From NCBI GenBank assembly GCA_948470475.1, contig OX419339.1:2080557-2144556 (forward strand): a stretch of 64,000 nt of DNA, given 5' to 3'. This document shows, in pieces, positions 13,112 through 22,800 of this stretch (positions are counted from its first letter, which is position 1; each line of letters starts with the position of its first letter). A model generated the notes under the pieces. It did not search any database, was not told the origin of the DNA, and saw nothing but the letters and a program-made list of their open reading frames with translations. This DNA comes from Galaxea fascicularis. Its lineage: Eukaryota > Cnidaria > Anthozoa > Scleractinia > Euphylliidae. Both the position numbers and the translations under genes were made by a program.

Positions 13112-13503
13112 GGAGCTCACAATTTTCCGAGATCGAACTGTTTGCTTCTCGGAACAGATAATGTCCGCGGACAAATATCCGAGCATATTTTCGCGCCAAA
13201 TGGAGACTATTTTATATACTCCCCAAATGCGTGTTGCGAAAAATATTTCAAGGATAATAAAGACAGTAGCCCCCATTTGGCTTTAAAAATCTGCTCAGAT
13301 ATTTATCCTTGCACATAATCAGTTCCTCGAAACTTAAAGTTTTCCGAGAGCGAAGCTATTCGTTTCTCGGAACAGATCAAGTCAAGTCATCTTTATTTAG
13401 GCAGGGTAGCCCTTTCAGCACCAGGCTGGTATCAATAGGAGCCTTGCGAACAGATAATGTCCTCGGACACATATGCGAGCATATTTTCACGCCAAATGGA
13501 GAA
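13112..13503 (+). repeat. Diverged direct repeat pair, second copy interrupted
   Basis: Copy one (about 13112-13215) and copy two (about 13324-13503) share ttttccgaga, ttctcggaacagat, aatgtcc, gagcatattttc and gccaaatggag in order. Copy two carries a 70-bp insertion inside the shared aacagat-aatgtcc segment. Copy one therefore acts as the empty-site control for that insertion. Confidence 0.75.
13378..13447 (-). mobile_element. 70-bp 5'-truncated LINE 3' end with 8-bp target duplication
   Basis: The insertion is bounded by gaacagat at 13370-13377 and again at 13448-13455, while the uninterrupted copy at about 13112-13215 has a single gaacagat. Read on the minus strand it ends LPCLNKDDLT in the frame typical of coral LINE 3' ends, then AATAAAGATGACTTGACTTG. 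A severely 5'-truncated product of target-primed reverse transcription fits all of this. Confidence 0.75.
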
Positions 13504-13830
13504 TGCAGGTGAGTATAAATGAAGGCAAGTAAGTATAAATGAATGCAAGTGGGTATGAATGAATGCAACTGATGAGTATAAGTGATTGTAAGTGAGTACA
13601 AATGAATGCAAGTAAGTATGATAAGTGAGTGCAAGTGAGTACAAATGAAGGCAAGTGATATAAGTGAATGTTAGTGAGTATAAATGAAGGTAAGTGAGCA
13701 TAAATGAATGCAAGTGAGTATATAAATGAATGCAAGTGAGTATAAGTGAATGCAAGTGAGTAAAAGTGATTGTAAGTGAGTATAAGTGAATGTAAGTGAG
13801 TACAAATGAAGGCAAGTGAGTATAAATGCA
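13497..13830. repeat. Minisatellite, ~20-bp unit gcaagtgagtataaatgaat
   Basis: Roughly sixteen imperfect head-to-tail units of about 20 bp, with variants such as aagtgagtacaaatgaaggc. The long overlapping minus-strand frames here, rich in His, Leu, Tyr and Ser, are by-products of the repeat. Confidence 0.9.
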
Positions 13831-14161
13831 AATCTACCTGGATTTTTGAAAACAGGGTCGCAGGAAAGTTACACTAAGCCTTGTTTATTTTAGTACTGAG
13901 GTGTGTTTCCCCCTTCTATTCTTCTTCGTCTTTGCTTGTGCTGGGGGGAGCGACGATGGCAATTAGCTGATTAGTAAGAGAAAGTTAACATAAGCTCTCC
14001 TCCCCACCCTCCCCCTCCTCCCTTTTAACCCTCTTTATTTGGTCCCACTCTCTCTTTTTCTCAAGAAAATTTGCATGAATTTGAAATCTTAGCGTAGGCT
14101 TAGGGTGCTTTTCATTTTTCAAAACTGACCGGTCAGAGAACTCAGGACCAACCGCTGAAAA

Positions 14162-14500
14162 ATGGAACGACACATTCCGATCGACGAAACCTATTGCCCA
14201 TTCTCACGCGCGGTACTTTGCAAAGCAAAGATGCAGGACTTGAGTGTTGTGCTCTTTGGTGAAGATTCCGAAGAATCCGAAATCTTTAATGAGCTTGTTG
14301 AAGAGTCCGATGAGTTGTTACTCTTAGGTGCTGCATTTAGCTTTATGCGAGGCGATCTGAATCGTGTCCTCGGCTATTTTCAGGCTACAGTTCCGCTGTA
14401 TGGTTTATGCGAATTTCAAAGTCATCGTTGACTAACTCGAGCCACATTTGAAGAGCTCTGTCGGGAAGTAGTTAACGCAGGACGAATTCTCGCTTAGTAA
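14162..14500 (+). pseudogene. PIF/Harbinger transposase N-terminal fragment, frameshifted
   Basis: The frame from 14162 ends ...LLLLGAAFSF, then a segment ending YFQATVPLYGLCEFQSH. After a one-base shift at about 14427 it resumes LTRATFEELCREVVNAGRI and then stops. This order (acidic start, a (Y/F)F-x-(E/A)-TVP-x-Y core, then an R(A/G)TFE-x-L motif) is what I know from N-terminal regions of Harbinger/HARBI1-like transposases. No DDE catalytic region follows, so the copy is truncated as well as frameshifted. The family assignment rests on remembered motif similarity. Confidence 0.5.
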
Positions 14501-14820
14501 TAGAGGTAGAAAGCGTATACCTCCTGACCTTCCCAAAGGATCAACCCCGACTTTTGAACGATTGAAAAACAAAAACGCGGGAAAATGCACGAAACAACAA
14601 AATTTTCACTGACATGTTTTTGTATCAACGCTATGCAGACACATACCAGTCATCGCCGAACAAGAATGCATTAATAATTCTGATAAATCTGTCGTTGTTT
14701 ATCCACAAATTGAGCATTGATAACAAGAAGAAGATTGCATCCTCGCCATGTCGGCCATGATGGTCGAGCAAGTGACAGAAGAGCGGTATTGGGAACAAGA
14801 AACTTGGTAAATGGAACGGT

Positions 14821-14924
14821 AAATTTCGGTCGGAATATTCAGGACCACCTCCAGAGGTGATCCCGAATATTCCGGTCAGAAGAAACCGAAACGGACCTTT
14901 CTATTTGATTTCCGACCGAAATTT
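14821..14924. mobile_element. Short inverted-repeat element with nested hairpin
   Basis: The ends aaatttcggtcggaa (14821-14835) and ttccgaccgaaattt (14910-14924) are perfect reverse complements. Inside, ggaatattc and gaatattcc flank a second inverted repeat, aggaccacct/aggtgatcc (about 14833-14873). This looks like a 104-bp MITE; no clear target duplication was found. Confidence 0.6.
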
Positions 14925-15947
14925 CCGGAATCTTTGGCATAATAGAAAGCACCCTTTGTTTCAAACGGAGTCAGTATATTTAGCTTTCCTGTTCACCTCC
15001 TAGAGCAAAGTTTTCCTTAGAGCATCATGAAGCTCAGTGAGGGAAAAATTCTAGCGAGATGCAGTGTCTGCCTCGTCTAATAACCTTCGTGCGTATTTAT
15101 CTCGTCGGGGCAATGAAGTTGACTGTTAGGCGCAGTGAAGGTTATTGTAGAGCTTTGCTTTCGGAGGTAAGGAGTCTTTAGCCTCAAAACGTAGGTGTCA
15201 GGGTTGATTTGTAAGCGCACATGGTGAAATTGGACTTGACTTTTGAGCAGGCTAAAGAGTTAGTAAAAATGTAGCGAGAAACAAGGGCTGCCCACTAGTT
15301 TTTAGAAAAAAATGCAAACAAAAATATTAAAAAATTGAACAAAATGTCTAAGTTCCACGATTTGTACTTCAAAACAAACAAAATCCATAATCCATGCTGA
15401 AATATTGAAAAAACCCGTGATCCACTGAGCTTTTAAAATCCTCCAATCCCTAAAATATATCCTCAAAATCCGAAAACCGAGCAACTTTTTTAGCCAAATC
15501 CGTCGATCCGCAAACCAAGTATTCACCCCCTTCATTTGACATCATGGTAACACGTTTAAAGTGCAAATTGTCGCTAGAAGTTTATTCCCCGATGCTAGTC
15601 ATGCGTTGGACGCAGAACTTTGCTTAAGGTTGGAGAACGGAAAACTTATATTAAAAGGAAGAACGCTGGTGTTGCCATGGATTCTTCGAGGCAAAGCGCG
15701 CTTTCCCTCGCCCTCGCCTCCCTCCCTGGGAATTGCGGCAAGCAGAAACTATCAGTAGCTTTCGAAGGGGGCTGTCACAATTTTTTTTGCTTGACGATTT
15801 ATACACGGCATTCTTGTAAAGCAGGTTTATTTATTTCTTGGGGGTGGGGATAATTTATACATATTATAAGATTTTAGCTTTTTATTACAAGGAATTTGAT
15901 ACTCTTAGATAGATTTATATAGCTTGTAGTGTTGTCATACCTGATGA

Positions 15948-15948
<1 letters not shown>
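14925..15948. other. Intergenic stretch, nothing recognised
   Basis: Two overlapping plus frames at 15561-15853 and a minus frame at 15302-15535 are short and unrecognised. No splice-supported exons or transposon termini were seen. Confidence 0.4.
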
Positions 15949-15993
<45 letters not shown>

Positions 15994-16007
15994 GCTTACT
16001 TACTTAC
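15949..16007. repeat. TTAC microsatellite
   Basis: About fourteen tandem TTAC/CTTA units with one interruption (cttg) near the right end. Confidence 0.95.
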
Positions 16008-16397
16008 GCAGGGTATGCAGGCTAAGAACGCGCATACTGCTTGGAACAACTCCAGCCATGTTAACTCCATTAAACTGAAGTTGTGCTTCTAAGGATCCCA
16101 TCCTGCATTTACTGACCAACAGCAGCTTATTTACTAAACGTCCGTATGACGCGAGTTGGTGCAAAGGTACTGGAGAAGAGGATGGAGTTTGCTGGACATT
16201 ACGTTCGTGCCCCCAGACCTTGCAGCAAGTCCTCTCAAACTTTTGGAATAACCTTTCGATATGATTGCAGACGTCCCGCGTTCTTTCAAAAGAGAACTAT
16301 TTAGGAATGAAACCGCCTTAGGCTTGAAGCCAGACAACTCTAACTTCAAAATCCAAATAATTTTTTGTTGCCTAATGGCTAAGCACTACATCTGAAT

Positions 16398-16810
16398 ATG
16401 CCGTTCAAAAGAACGGCATCCGACCCAAAAATGGCACAGAAATTCAGATTGCATGTGAAACTTAAGTCTTTCTCTGCGTTTGGTACGAGATTATGGAACT
16501 CCCTACACCCTGATTTGCGTAAACTCACGAAAAGAGCATTTAAAAGAAAAATTCATAAGTTACTTTTGACTATACTTGGGATTGAGAACTATTATGTTGA
16601 CGCCCATTCTCTGATATTGAAATTCAATACCAATGATTATCGAACGTTATAACTATGGTACTTCGCTTACACCTGTATGTCACAATTCTCTCCTCTCTAC
16701 TTTCCAGTCTGCTCTGCCTGTACTTGATTATTATGTCTTGATAAATTTACTAGTAACTTTACTTTATTATATAAGTACTGAAATTTATTCTGAACAAAAT
16801 TGTCAAATAA
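16398..16810 (+). pseudogene. LINE reverse-transcriptase C-terminal end and 3' tail
   Basis: The frame 16398-16652 contains FSAFGTRLWNSLHPDLRK followed by RAFKRKIHKLLL. This is the LWN-(x)-LP-xx-(L/I)R plus FKRxL block that closes ORF2 of many non-LTR retrotransposons (jockey/CR1/L2-like). About 150 bases of AT-rich 3' tail follow, ending near an AATAAA at about 16804. Nothing upstream encodes the polymerase core, so it is a 5'-truncated dead copy. Confidence 0.65.
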
Positions 16811-16839
16811 AAATGGTCCGCCAATGACTAGAATGAATC

Positions 16840-16932
16840 TGATTGGTCGGACGATTTTTCTCACTAGTGAAAAAATATCGTCTGACCAATCACAGGGCAA
16901 AGACGAAATTTTTTCACCAGTGAAAAATTTCG
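16840..16932. repeat. Pair of adjacent hairpins sharing a ttttcac-agtgaaaa core
   Basis: The first hairpin pairs tgattggtcggacgat (16840-16855) with atcgtctgaccaatca (16877-16892). The second pairs cgaaattttttcacc (16904-16918) with agtgaaaaatttcg (16919-16932). Both share the central TTTTCAC-AGTGAAAA palindrome. It probably derives from a MITE inserted just downstream of the LINE tail. Confidence 0.6.
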
Positions 16933-17284
16933 TATCGGCTTTCCTGCCTTTCAGGAGGGCTTTCCAAGCCAATGATGAATGAACAGCTTTCGTTATTCCT
17001 TTTAATTCGTGGCTTCTCGTTAAAGCTGTTCAAGAGTTGCAGATATTCCTTCCTTGAAGGAATTCATTGAACGCCAAGAAAACGAAAACAAACACTCCAA
17101 AACAAAGCCCACAGAATGTCGCTTTGCTGTATGGTCGACTTCAATTCCATTCACCTCGCTTGTTCGCATATTATATTTATCCTACGATCAATGTTGAGTT
17201 TCCCATAGCCTTCGAAGCGCGAAACCCGAGAAGAGGTCTGTTTGGGGTGCATTTTGGCGATATGCGTTCGCCTCTTCGCACCAA

Positions 17285-17600
17285 GGGTAAATTCTCCCTC
17301 ACTGTTGCCGACGTAACTACGGGACCCCGTGAAAATGCGCGGGCAAGCTTGCTTTCAATCTTCACCATTGTCGAGTAAACACCAAAACAAAGAGTAGGGA
17401 GGGTAGGGGCGAAAAGAGCCCAAGGCTCACTCAGTGGTGAGAAATGCAACAGTGCCAAAAATGGGTGGGCACGTGATTCATTCGTTCCTTCACAACGGCT
17501 AAGAAGAATCACAATCAGACTTCAATTACAAGTAAGCTCGTTTAAGTTTTGATTCTCCCTCATTGTTGCCGACGTCACTACGGGACGACGTGAGATTTTA
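17285..17600 (+). repeat. Dispersed short repeat, two copies
   Basis: A block beginning ttctccctcactgttgccga near 17291 recurs near 17551 with about three mismatches over 32 bases, each time followed by acgggac. No gene is seen in this region (17000-17760). Confidence 0.55.
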
Positions 17601-17993
17601 AAGCGAGGTGATTACGAGACAATCATAGTGGAGCAGAAACAACTTTAATGGACAAAATATGTCAGGGTACTGGACTAACATTTCTTGACCTCTAGCTATG
17701 GTCACCTAGCCAACTGCTACAAAAGACCCATACTTGCCTATTATTTTGGAGAATAACCAGGTCTATTTATTCATTTATTTATTTATAAGCGATATTTATA
17801 CAGGCAGGTCCAATTCAGCTAAGGTTGTTTTAAATGGAGGCCTGTATACTAAATAATTTACTTAGAAATACTTAATAATTAATTTATATATAACTAAATT
17901 GCAAAAAAATAGGTAACTAAATGAACGAATAACTAGATGAAAAATAACTTGCAAACGAATAAATAAGTATATAAATCAACTATATCAATCATA

Positions 17994-18275
17994 AAGCCGC
18001 TGTTACACGTTGAAGCTTTAAGCTGAAACTTGTGTGCAACGGCGTTGCGAAACATGTTTCAGCAGGCATTGCACCGTGTAACATGGTCGGTTTCGTGAAA
18101 CTTTTTGAACTTCCGTTGCGAGACAAGTTTCACGAAAAGTAGAACCGCTTTCTACTTCTGCAACGGTCGCAACCAAAAACGAGAGTTTCACCGTGTAACA
18201 CCCCTTTGTGAAACTTATTCGCGGTGCCGTTGCACACAAGTTTCAGCTAAAAGTTTCAACGTGTAACAGCGGCTT
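17994..18275. mobile_element. 282-bp MITE with ~48-bp terminal inverted repeats
   Basis: The left end starts aagccgctgttacacgttga, and the right end is its reverse complement, with near-perfect pairing over about 48 bases (left to about 18041, right from about 18228). Internal sub-palindromes around gtttcacgaaa add further structure. It lies between the C-terminal coding end of a minus-strand LINE and AT-rich sequence that looks like that LINE's 3' tail, so it probably inserted into the LINE. The target duplication is not obvious. Confidence 0.75.
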
Positions 18276-18289
18276 AAGCTCAACCTCAG

Positions 18290-18740
18290 CTGCTAGATTT
18301 AATGGTGCAAAAATGCAGTTTAAGACCCTTGACTTCTTAAATTTCGAAAGGGAATTTTCTAACCTAAGCTTGTAGGGTAAATTGTTCCATGTTTTAGCCA
18401 ACGGTAGCAAAAAAAAAACTTTGGTATTTAGTGGTCTTTGCTAGAGGCAAACGGAATAGGTCGTTGTTCCATTTGTTGTATGCGTGAAAGTCATGCGAAT
18501 AGCGAAAATCGTGCAACAGGTAGGCAGGCGCAAGGCCATTGAGGCACTTGAATATCTGAAGGCATATTTGATACTTCCGTCGTGATTCTAATGATGGCCA
18601 ACTAAGAGTGCGATTTTATTTCATGGTGTTGTATTTTGTGACCTAACCGCACGCCTTTGAAGTTTGTGCAAGTAGTCGCAGTTTGTTTTTCCACAAGCGT
18701 CCCAGATGATTTGTAGATGGGAGTCTGGCACCCAACTTCG
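18290..18740 (-). pseudogene. LINE reverse-transcriptase C-terminal remnant, frameshifted
   Basis: On the minus strand the segment reads in order: IWDACGKTNCDYLHKLQRRA; then LGWPSLESRR; then LQIFKCLNGLAPAYLL; then, after a one-base shift at the run of A/T near 18410-18420, KTWNNLPYKLR and SLSKFKKS. These are the standard motifs at the C-terminal end of ORF2 in CR1/L2/jockey-like LINEs (kLQ-RAar, LGW-LExRR, fKxLnGLAPxYL, WNxLPxxlR, FKxxl). At least one frameshift and one stop mark it as dead. Confidence 0.7.
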
Positions 18741-18827
18741 TTCCCAGGGTCTCTCCTCTTCCCTTACCCTCTTGCTCCTGTCTCGCTCCAAGGGAAGGGA
18801 AGAGGAGAGACCCTGGGAATGAGGTTG
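18733..18827. mobile_element. Hairpin MITE of the 'tcccagggtctctcc' type
   Basis: The left arm begins caacttcgttcccagggtct (18733) and the right arm ends agaccctgggaatgaggttg (18827). The arms pair over about 33 bases with a 25-30 base loop. It sits at the upstream edge of the minus-strand LINE remnant and probably interrupts it. A fragment of similar sequence occurs near 8060-8080. Confidence 0.65.
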
Positions 18828-19466
18828 TCTAGGACCTTGCATAGCAATTTTGGCAAGGTTTGACTTGTAAATAAAGCAATCGGAGCAATATTTCGCCACG
18901 GAAGGACTGGATAGCTACCTGGATAGATAAAAAAAGATATGACATTGAAATATTGGCCGACTTCCATGCCACCGCCGAAAAACAGAATTACCCAGAATTC
19001 CGTTAGGACGTGAACGTGAAAATTTCAGACCATCGGGAATAGCTGTAATCAAATAGCTTTTCCTCTCCGCACTAAAGGAGAAAGCAGAGCAAAGGGGGAC
19101 CAATTCCAAGAGCTGGAGCTGGAGTCTGCTTCCATTGTAGATTTTGGGCCGTGCGGGGAGTTTTTCTATTAAAAACTTTACGACAAAGTGCGTCAGTTTC
19201 TGGTGTTGACTGACGTCGTTAAAAGCGAACAATTTTGGCTTCGTAGCAGAACAAACACTCACATTCAGTGGAAATAGGGAGTTGTACTCAGTGAATTGGG
19301 TGTTAAAGATTAAAAAGCTAAGCATTTAACTGTAACAATGGTCCATTTCAATCCTAGCCCGGGATCTGGGAAAATTACAAATTTTCAAAACACTTACGGT
19401 GTTTTTGTCCCATATATTGGACACTGGACCTTAAAGGATTAATAGGAGAAGACAGTATTTAGTCTC

Positions 19467-19620
19467 CGCCAGCGGTTATTGTCGGCCGCGCATGCGCTAT
19501 GCGGGCGTCTCCTCGTGGACCGTGTTGTTGTTTTACTCAGCCATTTGTAAAGGCTTTGTTGTACTTTAGTAAAGAGTTTGTACTGCGCTATTTTCGTGTC
19601 GTCTGTCCCTATCACTGGCG
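19467..19620 (+). repeat. 5' LTR, 154 bp
   Basis: Base-for-base identical to 24821-24974 over the whole length. It begins CGCCAG and ends CTGGCG, a 6-bp inverted terminus, rather than the common TG...CA. The boundary is set by where identity between the two copies stops, and at the right also by the adjoining TGG of the primer-binding site. Confidence 0.9.
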
Positions 19621-19640
19621 TGGTGGCAGCAGTTGGAACT
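19621..19640 (+). promoter_or_regulatory. Putative tRNA primer-binding site
   Basis: Starts tggtggcagcagttgg immediately after the 5' LTR. The leading TGG would pair with the universal CCA end of a tRNA, as needed to prime minus-strand DNA. Which tRNA is used was not determined. Confidence 0.65.
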
Positions 19641-19805
19641 TACCCTCGTCTCGTACTTAGAGACAGCCAGCCCATAACGGATCGTCGACCGATTTCCAAG
19701 CAAGGAACTAGCGAAACAGCTTAGTCGATAGCTGTGTCAACAATACTCAGGGTCTCACAGATAAGTACACATTTTGCCTTTCCTCTATTCATTTAAGAAC
19801 ACGAA

Positions 19806-22800
19806 ATGAATCCAAGAGCACCAAAACAGTGGTCCTTAACCAAACAAGAAACGATAACGTCGTTCGAAGCCTGGAGACAAAATCTTCAGTACATTCTTTC
19901 CCTCGACCGCAATTTCGCGGGCTTCCTCGCTGATGGCGTGACATGGTTGAAGAAATCCCCCGGCAGCCCTCGTCGCGGCCTCCAGGACGACCCCGAATCC
20001 GTTCCTCTAGCTTCCCGTAGAACAGCACAACAAAAGTGTACTCATCTTGAATTAATGCTTGGACAAATTGCGAACTATTGTCCTGTAATTTCTCGTAACA
20101 CCATCGTCAAGAACTCAACCTCCATGAGCTCTATCTGGCAAGCGATTCGCCTTCACTTCGGTTTCCAATCAACCGGTGCTCACTTCCTCGACTTCAACAA
20201 CATCACACTTGCCCCTGCTGAGCGCCCCGAGGATCTCTATCAACGTCTGATGTCCTTTATTGAAGATAATTTATTATTGGCAAATGGAAATATCTCACAC
20301 CATGGCGAAGTTCCCGACACCGACGAGGAAATGTCTCCCACTCTAGAAAATCTTGTAGTACTAACATGGTTGAGATTAGTCCACCCTGACCTCCCCAGTT
20401 TGGTTAAGCAACGCTACGGTACTGAGCTCCGGTCCAAGTCTCTTGCATCTCTCAAACCTGAAATTTCTCAAGCATTGGATTCCCTCCTGGAAGAGATCAA
20501 TAACAATGTTGATGCTAAAATCTTGCGTTCCACGGCATCGAAGTTCAGACAGCCGCCTCCGAGGGGCCCTTACAACCGCTCCCAAAAGGCATACACTAAA
20601 CCACAAGTCAAGTCTTGCCCCTTGTGTAAGCAGGCTGGACGTAATGACCGTCACTTCTTAAGTCAGTGCACTTACCTACCTGCCGAAGATCGCGCTTTCC
20701 TCGCCAAAGCACGCCTCGCAAGTAGCCTAGATGACGACGATGACCCCACCGACTCTGATTTCTTCTGTCCACCTGATGTGGAGGAATTTGCTTCTTCGCC
20801 CCATTCCTCGGCCAGGGTTGTGTCTCGCCGTGTAAGCACAAAGCAATCACCCCATTTCAATGCCTTCTACCATCACCACTCGCTTAAACTCACCTTAGAC
20901 ACTGGTGCCGAAACCAGCATGATCAAGGCCTCTGTCGCCCGTAGCATCGCCGCTCCCATCGTGAAAACATCCCAGCAGGCCCTACAAGCAGATGGAGTTA
21001 CGCCTCTTGTCGTTGTTGGCGAGACCCACCTCACTCTTTCACGAGCTGGCAAATACCTGACCCTCGATGCCCTCGTAGTAGAAGACTTAGATGTTGACGT
21101 TTTAGCTGGAACTCCATTTATGATCACTAATGATATATCCGTTCGCCCAGCAAAGGGTCAGGTTCTTATCCAAGGCTCAGAAATACTGGCCTACCATCCC
21201 GAGTCAAGTGCCAGTTCCCAGGCTCACGCCGTCCGTCGCACCCAGTCTTATGTGTTACGCTCGTCCGCCCCTACAACAGTGGTCCTCCCTGGGGAATATC
21301 TTGAGCTGGACCTACCACCTCATATAGATCCCGACTGCACCTTGGCCATAGAAGCCCGTACCGATGCACCATCCAACAAATGCTCCAAAGTTTCACAACT
21401 TTGGCCTCAGCCCCAAATTGTAGAAGCAGTTGCTAGTAGAGTTCGTTTAGTCAACGACACTGCTGAGCCAAGGACTGTCCGACGCCACGAACATCTCTGC
21501 CAAGCTCGCCACACCACAGCTGTGGCTCCCTCGCCACCTGTTGGTCCACACCCACCACCTCCCCACCCTGGTGGAAGCATCTCACCTCATCCCGGGTTCT
21601 TCTCAGATGCCGTTGAAATTGACCCTGACAACATCCTACCGGACACCATTCGCAAACAGTTCCGCGAAGTGCTCCAGACTCACGACGAAGTTTTTAATTC
21701 TGCCATTGTTGGTTACAACGGCATAGCTGGTCCTGTCCAAGCCTCTGTCAATATGGGACCTGTACAGCCTCCACAACGCAAAGGCCGTGTTCCCCAATAT
21801 TCCCGTGACAAGCTGGTCGAATTGCAACAGAAATTCGACGAGTTAGAACAATGCCAGGTCTTCCGGCGTCCGGAGGACATCGGAGTTACCGTTGAGTACC
21901 TCAATCCTTCATTTCTCGTTAAAAAACCCTCTGGCGGTTTTCGTCTCGCTACAGCCTTCACAGACGTTGGACGCTACAGCAAACCACAACCCTCCCTGAT
22001 GCCCGACGTCGATTCTACTCTCCGCACCATTGCCCCATGGAAGTATATAATAAAGTCTGACCTCACCCGTGCCTTTTACCAGATACCTCTATCAAAGGCC
22101 TCCATGAAATACTGCGGTGTGGCCACTCCGTTTCGCGGCATCAGAGTATATACCAGGTCAGCCATGGGAATGCCTGGTTCAGAGACCGCATTGGAGGAGT
22201 TAATGTGTCGTGTCCTCGGTGACTTCCTCCAAGAGGGATGCGCTACAAAACTCGCCGACGATCTTTATTGTGGCGGCGACACCCCGCAAGAACTTTTAAC
22301 TAACTGGTCTCGTATACTTGGCGCCCTTGCCCGGTGTAACCTCCGTCTGTCTGCCACTAAGACTGTCATATGCCCCAAAACAACCACCATATTGGGTTGG
22401 ATCTGGTCACAAGGCTCCTTATCTGCAAGCCCCCACCGCGTTGCTGCACTCGCAACCTGCTCTCCTCCAGAGTCTGTGAAAGGTATGCGTTCCTTCATCG
22501 GCGCCTACAAAGTCCTTAGCCGTGTCCTCCCCCACTGCTCTCAACTTATGGATCCACTTGAGTCATCCTTGGCCGATCTACAGTCTCAAGACCACATCCA
22601 GTGGGATGCCAACCTTCGTCAGAAATTCTCCACTGCACAAGATGCCCTTCTCACACACAAGTCTATCGTTCTCCCCCGTGCCTCTGACCAGCTCTGGATT
22701 GTGACTGATGGCTCAGTCACCCGACGCGGTCTCGGAGCCACCTTGTACGTTACCCGCCAGGACCGCCTTCTCCTTGCCGGCTTCTTCAGCTCTAAACTAC

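Noticed and set aside
13377..13831. Overlapping minus-strand frames of 85-127 codons
   Set aside because: They translate the 20-bp minisatellite in three frames.
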